From: Lantana camara
Lineage: Eukaryota; Streptophyta; Magnoliopsida; Lamiales; Verbenaceae
Length of the DNA stretch: 64,000 nucleotides
Direction of reading: 5' to 3'
Assembly (NCBI GenBank): GCA_037501455.1
Contig: CM074863.1
Span: 11,714,001 to 11,778,000, forward strand
A program made the translations under genes and the position numbers. Shown piece after piece: positions 35,101 through 46,380 of the stretch (positions are counted from its first letter, which is position 1; every line of letters begins with the position of its first letter). The notes beneath the pieces are model-generated. The model made no database searches, was not told the origin of the DNA, and was given only the letters and a program-made list of their open reading frames with translations.

Positions 35101-38100
35101 AGAGATGATAAAGTACTAAAGTCACTTCTAGTACCCTATAAACTCTAAAGTTGTTTGGATAACGAAGGGAACCCTGTCACAAGAATTGCCGAATAGAGAT
35201 TGATTATCAAGAAAGGGGAGAGTCCATGACGATCGAAGAGAAGGCTGAACAAAAGGAATATCTTAAGAGGATATTAAAGACGGAGAAGTATATCCCGTAA
35301 ATAGAAATTAATAGCTAGAACAAATCTAGGGTAAATCCTTGGAGAAGATCTTAGGTGTGACTATAAATATAAGGCTAGAGTACGAGAAAATAAAATCAAG
35401 GAATACATGAAACCAAAAAGAACCAAGGAATACATAAGAAAAGAAAAAAGGAAGAAAGAGCATTAATTAGAGAGGACACATCAAATAGTTATATTAAAAA
35501 TAGTTATAAAACATATATTAATATGAAATTTTTAATTTTAATAGAATTTAAATAATAATAATTATTTTGTTGCATACGCTTAGCGTCAAATGCAGATAAA
35601 AACTCGCGTCTTCCATTATTTGACTTTTTTCTTTTCTACTCCTAAAGTATTTGTTTTGTCTTTTAAACTTTTTTCTTTTCTTCTTATTATTTATTTATTT
35701 TATTATTCCTATGGCATATACTATCTATCTTAACTTTTCTTTTTTTTTTTCGGATCATGTTAGATTTTTCTTTTAATAATGTTTCTATATTCTTATGATC
35801 TTTTCCCTTTAACTAGTATAATACTATCAAACTTAGTTATTATGATTTATGATTTGTAATTATTTAATTTTTATTAATATAAAAAATTTATTTTTAATAT
35901 ATTTTAATATTTTTTTTTTTTTACACAAGCAACGAGTATACATAATTACCAGTATTGCATTAATTTTGATATAGAATATAATAATCATTAAAATAAATTA
36001 AATAACTTACATATATCATAAAATAAAAGGCTTAATTGCATTTTTAGTCTTGTAACTATGATCACTTTGCGATTTCAGTTCCAAACTTTTTCGACTTTCT
36101 CATTTTAGTTCTGAAACTATGGCCAAGTCGAATTTAGTCCCGATCTTTCATTTTTTATCCGGTAACTATGACTGCTTCGCAATTTTGGTCCTGATATTTC
36201 TTAATTTCTCATTTTAGTCTTATAACTAATTACTTTTCGCTATTTCGAAACTAATATCGTTGGAAGAGCTATTTATCATTTGAGTTAGCGATGTGGTTGA
36301 CAGATGAGTCTCTAACATGACATATTAATATGACGTGATTGAAAAGAACAAGAAAAAAAAAACGGATAATTCCTCAAAAATCCCCAAGTGTAAACTGAAT
36401 ATCCTTTTCACTCCCCAATTTTGAAAAAATTCCTGTTCACTCCCCAATTCAAAAACAAAATTCCTTTTCACTCCCCAAGGTTGTATAATAATTCAGAAAA
36501 TTGCGTACATTTTTTAGGGAATTGCGTATAAAAATCCCGGAATCTCATATATACGACATTTTGAGATTTTTATATGCAATTCCCTCAAAAATATACGCAA
36601 TTTCTAAAGACAATGTACGAACATGTACTATTTGTGGGGACCTAAAAGGAATTTTGTTTTTCAATTGGGGATTGAATGAGAACTTTTTCAAAATTGGGGA
36701 CCTAAAAGGAATTTTTTCAATTTTTTGGTACTATTCAAAGATTTTCCCAAAAAAAATCTGTTAATATTTTGGGAGGGAAAATATAATCCTTTCTCCCCAT
36801 TATCTTAATAATAACCCTAACCAACTTTTCCAAAAAAAAAAAAAATGCACATAAGGAAATGAGGGAGGTTGAGACATGATTGTTGCAAATTGCTACTGTA
36901 GAACACAAGTCCTAGACAGAAAATTGGTACTTTAGTTGTTTTTTTTTAACCACGACATATTAATATGTCTGGTCAAAGAGTCATTTGTCGACCACGTCAT
37001 TAACTCAGGCGATAAATAGTTTTTCTGGCGGTGTTATTCTTGAAATTATGAAAAATAATTAGTTACAGGATTAAATTGAGAAATTGAAAAACTTCAGAAC
37101 TGAAATCGGTTACAGGATCAAAAATAAAAGATCGGGACTGAAATTGCAAAATGATCATAGTTTATTTTTTGTCCTATAACAATTAAACCTTAGTTACAGG
37201 ACTAAAATGAAAAATTAAAAAAAATGGGGACTAAAGTCATAAAAGTGTCATAATTACAGAACCAAAAATGCAATTAAGCCAAATTAAAATGGGAAATTTT
37301 AAAATTAATATGTTAACTACTTTGTAATACAACTTTTTTAAAATTTTATCACTCATTACAAATTCAAATATTTAATTATTATTTCGTCTACAATATGGCT
37401 CACGTGGAAATTCTATTTTGTTTTAAGTACCATCCACAAAGGTAAATTTCGGACAAACTCGCCAACAGGGGTTGCCCAAGTGGTGTGAGGGTTCTTTCTC
37501 GAAGGCAAGGTCCCGGGTTCTTGGCATATCCTAGTTACCTGCCGAAAATTGAATTTTCCCAAAATACTCTGTTTATCTCACAGACGTCTGTGAAATTTTT
37601 TTTCAAAAAAAATTAATTATCTTCTTTTTTTTTTACAAATATTAATTATTTTCTCTAATAAATAATGATTTATACAAAGTAGAACTCTAAGTATTAATAT
37701 TATCATAAACACCTCAATAAATTTAGAACTTTTCTCGGTGAACAAAATTTTAAGTTGAGAGAATGGAGCCCCAGTCCAAAGCAGGGAATGGCTTCAAGCT
37801 CAGCGAACACATACAAAGGTTTTTATATATACCTCACCCCATGGAAAATAACTGATTTATATGTTTAGGATTCCCATGGAAAATAATTAATTTATACGAT
37901 TAGGATTATAGTAAAACTTATTATAAAAGAAAATTATAATCACTAATTTTCTTGTAAAAGAATCCAATGAAATTCAAAGTAAATCAAGAATTTATAACAA
38001 AATCAAAATTAAATCAAGAATTCATACCTAACATACATATATAAATCATATTATAAACTTTAGTGTTTCTCTTTGCTTTTAAACTTCTTTCTTTCTCTTT

Positions 38101-39100
38101 TCTTTCTCTTTTCTTTTTTTTTTTTTCTCCCTAAAAAGTTCATACTTAAAAGTTACTAAGAAAAACCAACATATTATGTGAACATGTAGTGCTTAGAAAA
38201 CTAAATTTTATATATTATAAAATATGTATATTTTCTCATACTCACGTATTTATACTATTTGAAATTTTTGATTTTCTTTAGTTAATTTTTCTGGTGGAAG
38301 ATATACCTCCAAATAGTAAAACCATGGAGATTAGAGATGAACTACAAAAATGGTTTTAAAAGATTAAGTTGCAAAAACATAATATTTTAGAATTTAAGGA
38401 TCAACTGTATGTAAAGAAGTAAAGAAAAGAAAAAAAAAATATAAATAGAATAAGTAGTCAAATATTACGGCTAAGTTAATCACTAATCTAATGGTTATGA
38501 TTTGTGTGTATAAAAATCTATTTCTCACGAACGGATAAAAAGAATTTTCCTCCCTTAAAAACAACAATAAGATTGCAAATATTTGAAACATGATTACAAA
38601 ACAGAACTCACCCGGAACAAAATTATAAAAAATTTATAGAACTAATTTGTACTTTTGCATGGACAAGAGAGAGAGAGAGAAAAAAAAAAAAAAAAAAGAA
38701 CAGCACCTTGCTCTGGAGGCGGGGGTGGAGGAGCTGATGAACCTTGCGGTTGAGTAAACTTCTTTTCCAACTCTAACCAAACATCTTTGGCGGTGTTAAG
38801 GGGGGCAATAGTTTCAGCTATTTCACGAGTCACAACACCCAAGATCCACCCTTTGACCTGTCGATCAGTTCTTCTCCAGACTATGAAATCATCTAAGGTT
38901 TCATCCGGCGGCGGCGATGGAGAAATGATGAAGTGGAGCAAGCCCTCACTCTCAATGAGACAGAGCATCTGCTCTTTCCAGGACTTGTAGTTGTGTGATT
39001 TCCCATCCCATTCCCACCCGAGCTTGTCCGAGACAAAGTTGGCAACGTTAACGCATCTGCAGGGGGACTGTGCTCGTAGAGTGTCCCTCAAATAATCCAT
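30069..39100 (-). CDS. Gag-like/ankyrin-repeat/PGG membrane protein (ACD6/ITN1-like), 7 exons
   Basis: Exons by eye: 39100-38707, 33994-33503, 33411-33265, 33151-33053, 32908-32831, 31217-30781, 30683-30069, giving 753 residues with consistent phase throughout. Residues about 15-125 resemble the copia gag/UBN2 family (VNVANFVSDKLGWEWDGKSH, YKSWKEQMLCLIESEGLL, VWRRTDRQVKGWILGVV, DVWLELEKKF), then a proline run. Residues 132-400 are ankyrin repeats (LYRATVRGDWDEAKRIL, TPLHTAVGTGKT, YNALHVAAMTGN, FPVHTAALF). Residues 404-549 continue through VPCVKGIHDKKIMHQRALEL to STLLHCAATLAP and ALQMQREIQWFK. The last exon is the PGG domain (KWMKDTANSCTIAAALIATV) with about four membrane helices. Relatives act in membrane-linked defence and stress signalling; the role here is unknown. 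The second exon has no in-frame ATG after the preceding stop, so an upstream exon is required. The intron after the 33151-33053 exon needs a GC donor. Introns 1 (4.7 kb) and 5 hold transposons. The first exon assignment is the least certain part. Confidence 0.78.
31275..32670. mobile_element. Non-autonomous MULE-like element(s), nested, in ankyrin-gene intron 5
   Basis: The left edge has two related modules (CACAACCCTGTGTTTT at about 31302 and 31488). The right edge has two direct copies of about 135 bp (about 32319-32460 and 32513-32650), each from ACGCG...AGGGTTTTTTCTGCA to GGGGTTTCCTTGCAAAAAA. The core is very AT-rich with long (AT)n runs. The pattern fits one copy inserted in or duplicated beside another, and the end words match the MULE-2 terminus. 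Open frames inside are low-complexity. Confidence 0.55.
31780..31816. repeat. (AT)n microsatellite
   Basis: An uninterrupted AT dinucleotide run in the AT-rich core of the intronic element; a shorter run is at 32081-32104. Confidence 0.9.
34498..35031. mobile_element. MITE with about 85-bp terminal inverted repeats, in ankyrin-gene intron 1
   Basis: The left end GGTGATTTTCTACGTTTAGT pairs with the reverse complement of the right end (GGTAAATTTATACTTTCAGT). Matching continues over about 85 bp, including TTTAATTTTGGTGTTTT. The core repeats AAAAAGCGGA-like words. No coding capacity. The TSD is not clear, so the exact ends may be off by a few bases. Confidence 0.6.
35032..36028. other. Ankyrin-gene intron 1, unassigned part
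   Basis: 35040-35480 is less AT-rich and has a TATA-like CTATAAATATAAGG at 35361. Together with TGTTGGGG at about 34479 just left of the MITE, this could be an old LTR split by the MITE, but I found no matching partner. 35480-36028 is plain AT-rich sequence. Confidence 0.35.
36029..37280. mobile_element. Foldback/MULE-like MITE in ankyrin-gene intron 1
   Basis: The left end GGCTTAATTGCATTTTTAGT is matched by the reverse complement of the right end (GGCTTAATTGCATTTTTGGT), and similarity extends inward with repeated words for 'TTTAGTCCTGTAACTATGA'. The flanks AAAATAAAA and AAATTAAAA are a plausible 9-bp TSD with one mismatch. A second foldback unit is nested at about 36366-36765. Confidence 0.65.
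36366..36765. mobile_element. Nested foldback element
   Basis: Left modules ATTCCTTTTCACTCCCCAA and CCCCAATTTTGAAAAA are mirrored by right modules TTGGGGACCTAAAAGGAAT and TTTTTCAAAATTGGGG, forming long inverted arms around a core of about 110 bp. The open frame 36501-36764 is a by-product of this structure. Confidence 0.55.
37469..37615 (+). mobile_element. tRNA-derived SINE
   Basis: A pol III box A-like TTGCCCAAGTGG is at 37472-37483 and a box B-like GGGTTCTTGGC at 37515-37525. A body of about 90 bp follows, ending in a T-rich tail. A weaker relic of the same family is at 60725-60800. It lies in ankyrin-gene intron 1. Confidence 0.6.
37616..38706. other. Ankyrin-gene intron 1, first kilobase
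   Basis: AT-rich, with a CT/T-rich tract at 38075-38130 and a GA/A-rich run at 38665-38698 just downstream of the proposed donor (38705-38706). No gene seen. Confidence 0.5.
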
Positions 39101-41520
39101 TGATTTGTTGAGGGCAAATTAAGCTGCAATTGGCTATTTAAGTAATTATATTTGTATTACACACGAAATGGAGAATTCAAGAACAAAAGACGCACATTTT
39201 AACATTGAATTGTCTGTGTTTATACTTTATGTAGTTGTTTTATTTTGATTTAAGCTTTTATTCGTGCCGTTGAAAATAGGGGTGTTAATTCAAATAGATC
39301 AGGTCGGTTCGGCTTTTAGTAATGTAATTTGCTATAAACTTAATAATGTTTTTATTCTCTTATTTTACCATAAGTTAATTGGAATAATATAAAAAAGTAA
39401 AACAAATTTAGAAAATTAAAAGTATAATCAAGCTATAAAAAAATATGAATATTAATTAATAAAAAAATAAGTTAATTAACGTCTAACGATGAAATCAATC
39501 TTATGTATAACTTGATTGAAATATAAATATAAAATTAATATCTACAAACTAATCTACAGTTTTTAATACATCAATTAAAGAAATCCAAGTTTCGCGAATA
39601 AAATAAAATTATTATATTGGATAATTTCTCATATATATAAAGAAATATATACCTCCAAATACACAAAATCAAATTTTATTTCCTATTTAATTTAGTTACT
39701 CGTATTAATTAAGATGAGATGTTAAATATATTAAGTTCAATTGTTAATATTATTTAAAATAAATCTAATAAAAATGAATATAAACCTTTTAAAATAAATT
39801 AAAATAATAACAGTAAATTCAAAAAAAAATAAAAAAATTGAAGCATCATAGTTGAACTTTTAGTAATTTTTGTAAGTTATTAATCTCTAAACATTAAATA
39901 CGTAAATATTAATTGTCTCTTCAATAATTTAATTTAAATTCATCATTCGAGTTACGATTATTTTTTTTCGATTTACTGTCAAAATATATAAATAAACTAA
40001 ACTACCTTTTATCTATTTAAGTATAAAGATAAATAAAATTATTCATAATATTTATAAATAAAGCAAGATGGTCCCTCAATTTTCATAATACCATCTTTAA
40101 GTATTTTTCAAACTATAAATAAAATCAGAAATTATATATTTTTGTTTAATTAATATTAAGTTTAGTTCAATTCTATTTATAAAAAAATACTAATTTATGA
40201 ATCTTGGAAGGGACACAACATGAGCGATCAATTCGCAAAACATACAAAATATATCATAAAATTGGTCACAGTAACAAGACATTCGGTGCTAGCAAAAAGA
40301 TTTATGGTTTTTTTTTTTTTTTTTTGTCCAAGAAAAGATTTATAAATTATGCTTGGCAATAAGAATTTATATTTATTTTTAACTTATCTTTTATGTGAGT
40401 TAATTTTGTTTTGATACTTTAATTTTTTTGAATTTGTATTATAAAGTCTTTCAAGTTACATATATGATACAAATTTGAATAATGGAACACTAAAATTTTC
40501 TTTTTTATTATTTGTTTCTTTTTCTCTTTTTTTGTTTCTTTTTTTCTTCTCGATGAGTTATTAACTTTTTTTCTTTCTTTCTTTTTCTCGATGAGTTATT
40601 AACTTAATATGCTTATGTAATTACATTCAACTTATTTAATACTTTAATTTATCTTTTGTTATTGATATTGAATGTCTCCATTAATATTATTATACTTACA
40701 TAAATTGAATATGCAAAACTTTAGCAGTTTATTTAATTTGGTGAATATGTCTCGATAGTTGTGAATAATTTTAATTTAAATTTTAGAATTTTTATAAATT
40801 TAAAATTTAATCAGACTCAATGTCAATTAAACTAAAAAATATAGTTTCTACTTCCTTTTATAATTTGAAAAATATTTGAAGAAATTAAGAGAACATATTT
40901 CTTCAATGAAAAATATTAGAAATGATTCTGATTTATATTTACATTTAAATTGATGAAAGTTAGTTTAAAAGTATATTATTCTATCTATATATTTTGACCA
41001 AAGATTGTGATAAGAAGAATATTTAATGGGATGAATTTAAATTAAATTAAAAATATAAGAATTATTATAAAATTATTATAAAATTATAGGGATGAATATA
41101 AATTTTTCTTATTATATTACACTCATGACTCAACTATAAGTCCAGAAGTTTTGACTACTTTTACAAGTTTTGAACTTCATATTCCTCTAAATACAATTTT
41201 TCCTTATTTATATGGCTTTGTTTTTTGGTGGAAAACTGGAAATAGATTAGGTTCGGGTTATGGATCACCCACAGGAAAGATCAGGTTACATGGGGAAAAC
41301 CGATCGAACCCGAAACCTAACCCAACCTTAATTATTCTTTTCGAGTTGATTTTAAGTTAAACAAAATCTTGATTGGTTACCCCTTTTAAATTTACCACCA
41401 CCGATCACACGATAAGTTTAAAATAGATAGCTACAATAAGAAAATTAACTGATAAAAACATTAGAGACATTGATATAATGTATCTATTAATCTATTATGG
41501 TGAACGCGTGAGATTTCTCA
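39101..41520. other. AT-rich intergenic DNA upstream of the ankyrin gene
   Basis: Strongly AT-rich with short T runs (40310-40327, 40500-40590). It includes the promoter of the minus-strand gene starting at 39100, but no confident TATA box or open frame could be picked out. No repeat family recognised. Confidence 0.5.
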
Positions 41521-41640
41521 CACACTAATATAGTATTGGGCCTCACCTCTGTGTATAATAATGTAGAGACGTTACGTTCCCAAAAGTTCGATCGAGCTCC
41601 ACTACAGAACGTCGAATCCCAGACAGTTAAGAAAACCTTG
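41521..41640 (-). pseudogene. Relic of a second ankyrin-gene copy (exon 3 end and its donor)
   Basis: The stretch with TCTCACAC, GGGCCTCACCTCTGTGTAT, CCCAAAAGTTCGATCGAGC and CCACTACAGAACGTCGA matches 33230-33320, the end of exon 3 and the start of the next intron of the ankyrin gene, with an insertion of about 10 bp and other changes. The rest of the copy is gone or unrecognisable. It suggests a decayed tandem duplicate upstream. Confidence 0.65.
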
Positions 41641-42310
41641 TGCTCGTCCAGTTGCGGAAAGTTGAATGACGGATGAAGTCATTAATATGATGTTAGGCAA
41701 TTGCACTGCAAATTGGCTTAGTTATATACATACTACACATTAGAGAAAAAGCACAAAATGTGTGATTGATTGGGTTATTTGAATTGTGGAAATGGTAAGC
41801 GAGTTGAAGAAGAGAAGAGGGCAAATTTTAATGATGGCAAAAGGATAATGGAGAAATGTAAAATGCTTATAAAGGAGTTCATTCTTGAATATGTGTTCCC
41901 AAATGGAAAAAGTTGGAAGAAATGTGAAACATGATCGATGGAAAGCTTATTAATTACAAAAGAGAATAATTATATAGAGAATTCTTGAAGATGGTCTTAA
42001 CCTACTGATGTTATAAGATGAAAGGTTCTTGAGTAAAGAACTCAAAAGTAATAAATTAAGGGAATATCGGAAAGAAAAGAATGCAAGAATCAAGATAGCT
42101 TAATACTTTAAAGGAATTTCCACAAGCCTTGCTTCAAGGGCAAAGTGCTAAAGAAATAAAAGACGCGAGGGACCATAAGGAAGTGACCTAAACACTTCAA
42201 ATCTAGGTATGCATTCAATCATGACGAAGGTATAACAAATTGAAGTACAAGGATTGATGCCCCAATATTACGCACACAACACACACCAAACCGACAATGC
42301 AGCCCCCCTC
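41641..42310. other. Unassigned intergenic stretch
   Basis: Mixed sequence with no long frame and no repeat that I recognise. Confidence 0.4.
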
Positions 42311-42369
42311 TAGTGACCATAACAATAAAAACGCAACACACACGCATTTTTATCTTCAGTATCATTTTT

Positions 42370-43004
42370 TTAGCCGCTGCCATACTTATTCCTCATCCTC
42401 TCATCCATTTCCTTAGCTTTAACCTCTGCTATTCTCGCTGCATTAGCCATAGACTCTTCCTGCACCCTTGCAATCTTTCTCCTCCTCTTCTCCTCCATCG
42501 CCTCCCCGTTCGACTTCCAAACCTTCGTACTCCCTCACCCAACAACTGTGCACCGCGCAGCACAGTATCAGAACCCCCATTGCATCACAAACATGGCCAT
42601 CAAAATCCCACACTCCAATCTAACCAAAAGCTTCGCCTCCCGTGGGTCCCACGGGGATTTCAGCATCGAGAGGCTCGAATTTTCCTTCGTGAAGAGAGCT
42701 AAGATTCCTAGCAACTGGCCTATGGAAGAACCGAGGAGGAGAGAGACGTGCGTTGTGTAGCAGAAATGAGTGGGCTGAGAGAAGAAGCCGACGAAAGAGG
42801 AGAGTAGCAAATGCACGAGACCGTTATAAACGCCCATCCGAGGGAAGTAGGAGGCAATTTGAGGGAGATAATGGGGCTAATGAGGCTGCTGAGAGAATGA
42901 AGAGGACGAAGTTGAAGAATGAGAGGAGAAGGTTGAGGAAAGAGCATGAGTTTCTTCTGTATTTCGATGATGATGCCATTTTTTTCCAATGTAGTGTTTC
43001 TTGA
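42370..43004. other. Unknown gene fragments with basic coiled-coil character
   Basis: Minus frame 42498-42370 begins MEEKRRRKIARVQEESMANA and stops after 42 residues. On the plus strand, 42753-43004 is open and highly charged (NEWAERRSRRKRRVANARDR, RMKRTKLKNERRRLRKEHEF). Neither has a recognised domain, and the second lacks an ATG. They may be exons of a decayed gene or part of an unknown transposon. No function is assigned. Confidence 0.3.
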
Positions 43005-43064
43005 AATGGTTTTAAGAGATAGGTTTTATTTTCGTTTGTTTTGTACATTGAGGACGATAAAATT

Positions 43065-43380
43065 TAAATGGAAAATATCATTTTTCGTCATCTAAGGATG
43101 CCCTTGTTCGATTTTGGTCCCGAACTTTTCACTTTTCTCACATTGCATCCTTTATGTTTCAAAAAATCTCAATTTCAGTCCTTTTACTAATGGACGTCAA
43201 AAAATTGACGGAAAAAGTCGCGTGTCACTCACCGCGCCACTCATATTTAAGGGAAAATATCATTTTTTGTCCTCTAAAGATGCTCTTTTCGATTTTGGTC
43301 CTGATCTTTTAACTTTTCTCACATTGTATGCTTTTTTATTTCATATTTTTCAATTTTAGTCCTCCGCATCATACGTGTAG
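43065..43380. repeat. Duplicated module (about 120 bp, two direct copies)
   Basis: ATATCATTTTT-GTC-TCTAA and GATTTTGGTCC, then ACTTTTCTCACATTG, occur at 43075-43160 and again at 43257-43340. The wording resembles the arms of the MITE at 36029-37280. Probably a decayed foldback element. Confidence 0.5.
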
Positions 43381-43399
43381 AAATTTTGAGATTTTTTTT

Positions 43400-44700
43400 T
43401 TAAAATTTTCCCTCCAAAATCTAAGTTGGCACGTGACGTGGATTATTAATATTTAAAAAAAAAATGAAAAATGCCACGTAATTATCGAAAATCGAAAATC
43501 GGTCGTTTCTCAAATGAATTTCGGCGGCTAATTGGAGAACTCGCGGCATGTGCATTGTAGTATGTGATGGTGCAGAAACTTGTAAAAGATTTAAACACCA
43601 ATCACTTTAGAATTTGTTTGTAGAAGGGAAGACCATCATAGACGTTGAGCCTCAGGAACTGGGTTTCCAATGAGCGTGGGTTCTTCCAGCTAGGATAACA
43701 CCAGGAAATCGTGCAGCAAGGGTGCAGGAAAAGGTGAAATATATGAAGTTTTGGAGAAGATGAAGATGCAGAGGAAAATGTTGCCAGTTCAGTAGTGTGT
43801 ATATGGAAGATGACTTGGGGGAGAAAGCATGTGCTCTCCCTTATTTATATGTTAGGGGTGAGGGTAGATTGGGTAATTTGACCGTGTGGTCCCAAACCTG
43901 TGTTGCCCTAACACATGGCTGCCTGTGGTGGCGTGAGAGTGATGGCTCTGAAAAGTAGGCGGCGTGTCAGGCGCGCGATGCGCGCTGCTGTTGTGTCAGA
44001 GGTTGTTGACGAGGGTCGTGCACAGAGATAGCCCAAGGGTTCATCTTACTACCGTTCGGAGCCCTCGTTGGGAAGAGGATCACACGCGAGCGTAGATGAC
44101 GCTCGGTGGGCACACGATTGGGTTCCTCACGGTATATGGTTTTTGAGGGTCAAATCCACGAGCGTCTGAAAGGGGGTGACCCCGTGCGAGTGCCTCCCTG
44201 GGAAGGTTGACCCTGAGGACCAGTGTGCGAGCGCCAGGTCTGACAGCCCTAGCATTCTATTGAAACGGCTGGCCGAGGCTCACGGGCCAGTATCAGGCCA
44301 GCAAATAAGTGGGCTGGGTTAACTCCGGAGCCCATTAGTGCGAGAGTCCTGCCTTCGAGTCAGCAGGTGGCGACACGTGGACGGCTCTGTTACGAGCGTA
44401 GTTTTGTGTCTCATCATTTTGCCTCCCCAAATTCTGTAGTATCGCTTAAGCGTACTGTAGAATTTAAAAGAAGGGAGCCTTGAATTTTGAATATCCGAGG
44501 GTCAAGCTTCCGCAAGGGAGGTGACCGCTTGACTTCCGTATCGGGCACAGTCTGACACTGCATTAAATGGTGTCATGTCCGCATTTAATGCTGAGTGAGA
44601 ACGTGGGCGCGTGTACCCCGGGATGTGTGAGGCGGTTACCAAAAGTGGGAGTCTCCCAAGGCGGGAAATGATTGCTTTTGAATTTCTAACCCTAATCAAT
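43400..44700. other. GC-richer 5' flank of the gypsy-type ORF
   Basis: Moderately GC-rich DNA without a gene. It probably represents the LTR or promoter of the element whose ORF begins at 45003, but no second LTR copy is in the window to prove this. Confidence 0.35.
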
Positions 44701-44710
44701 GCAAATCTCC

Positions 44711-44722
44711 CCCTATAAATAG
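44711..44722 (+). promoter_or_regulatory. TATA box upstream of gypsy-type ORF
   Basis: CCCTATAAATAGGG lies 290 bp upstream of the ATG at 45003. It is followed by a leader with ACTTTCTTTCTAGCG and no long frame. Confidence 0.5.
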
Positions 44723-45002
44723 GGATTTACAGAATTTTGGGACCTCTTTCACGCATTCAACTTTCTTTCTAGCGATTCAAAAAGGCAAGAATTTTTTGCA
44801 CCTTCTGCGCAACCTAGCGAACTTCTTCTTCAATCATCTAGGTAAAATTCCCAAAAATTTTATATTTCTGGTACTAACTTTTAGATTTAGGTTGAGAGAG
44901 TGAAACTCTTGAGGGAAGGAATCCCCTTCTGTTGCTGAATTCGGAGACTTCCTTCTCCATTTTCTGCGATAAGCTGCGTTTTCCAAGAATCAAAGAGCAG
45001 GC

Positions 45003-46380
45003 ATGGCAGGACACCCAGCAGACGATTATGTGAGGGAGATAGATGAGATGTCCGTGGGGAGCTCTTCCCCTCACGGTGATGTGCCTATGGCCGTCCCGCT
45101 GGCCAGAGCCTCTCCTGGCGGTGAAGCCCCAATCGCCATCCCAGTGGCCAGGGCTCCGGCTGAAGCTAGGGACGAAGACGTTGATGCCGCCGTTCAAGGA
45201 ATGAATGAACGTGCTCCCGGGGGTGTGGATGATCTATTTGAGAAGATGGGTAACGTCATGGAGATGCAGAGACAGGGAGAGAGGGTGTTCCCTGTGCTTA
45301 ACAGTGTTGTGCGGCCTCAGGATCATAGAATCACAGTGGCAGTCGCGGCCCTTGAGGGCGGTGCAGGGCCGTCCGGGAGTCATGCTGAGGCTGAACCTCC
45401 CAGAAAGCATCAAATAAGGGGAAAAGAGCCTACAACGCGAGTGAGGCAAAATAACCCTCACCAAACCGACAGATCTCCGGATGAGATTGAAAGCATTTTG
45501 ACGCTCGATGATTTGGAGGAGTTGAGGGCAAAAGTGTATTGGGATGAAGCAGTATTTCCTATGCGACTTCCCGAGGAGGGAGAGAGGGCCAACTGACCGT
45601 CGCCCGGGATGTTGACGGTCTACTGGGATGCAGTCCTGGCCGGGGGCCTGAGGTTTCCAATTCCGTCCGCCGTAGCCACCATCTGTCATCACCTTGTGCT
45701 TTGCCCTTCATAAATTCTACCGAATGGCATAGCCCAAATCAACACTTTTGTAATTATGATGAGATCCCTAGGCCATGAACCCTCGATCGCCAATTTTGAC
45801 AGTTTAATACAAGTGGCCCGCTCAACACGCTCGTCCCCTACAGATGGGTTCTATTACGCCCAGGTCAAATCGGGCTTTAAGATGATAGACTGATCTCCAT
45901 CCACCTCCTATGGCGAGCATTGAAAAGAGAAGTACTTCTTCGTGGGGGCTCCCGGGGGAATTTTTGGGGTTCACCGAGAGTGGTTGATACATGGCGAGGG
46001 GCCATTGATTAGGGAAAGGATAAGGAATAAGGTTTTTGAGGACTGGGCAAAGGGGTTAGCCCTCGAGATGAGAAGTGAGAAGAAGTGGATCAAGGCTGAG
46101 GTCTTGATGAAGAACGAGGGAGTACTATTCCGTTATGGCCTATCTTGCCCCCCAAGTATGATAACCAATCCACCAGCTGATATCATGGCCCTCGATGGTT
46201 AGATTCTAGGAACTAACTGCTCTAACTCTTAGAATAGTTTCTGACTTGGCTTGATTGTTATACTTCTGTGCTTGTTATCCATATAATCACCTTCTGACGC
46301 TCGTGTTTTCTCATTTGCAGGCGTCCAGATATTATCATTAGGGATGAACGCCGAGGCTCTTGCTCGTATGCTAGGGAGTT
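45003..46380 (+). pseudogene. 'Putative gypsy-type transposon' ORF (PF04195-like), broken
   Basis: From the ATG at 45003 a 197-codon frame gives an Ala/Pro/Gly-rich, probably disordered N-terminus (MAGHPADDYVREIDEMSVGS) and ends at a TGA at 45594-45596. Beyond it, in shifted frames, are the conserved pieces of the family: YWDAVLAGGLRFPIPSAVAT, LPNGIAQINTFVIMMRSLGH, FYYAQVKSGFKMI, KYFFVGAPGGIFGVHREWLI, and 45942-46202 to IMALDG. There a GTTAGA donor and TTGCAG acceptor (about 46200 and 46320) may mark an intron. The frame then runs into the 42-bp tandem array and ends. This class accompanies plant Ty3/gypsy-type elements; its function is not established. It is dead here. Confidence 0.65.

Noticed and set aside
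34479..35480. Possible LTR (TGTTGGGG... with TATA at 35361) split by the MITE
   Set aside because: No second copy, primer site or TSD could be found in the window; kept only as a remark.
45234..45692. 152-codon ORF on the minus strand
   Set aside because: Antisense shadow of the gypsy-type ORF, which has recognisable family motifs in the sense frames.
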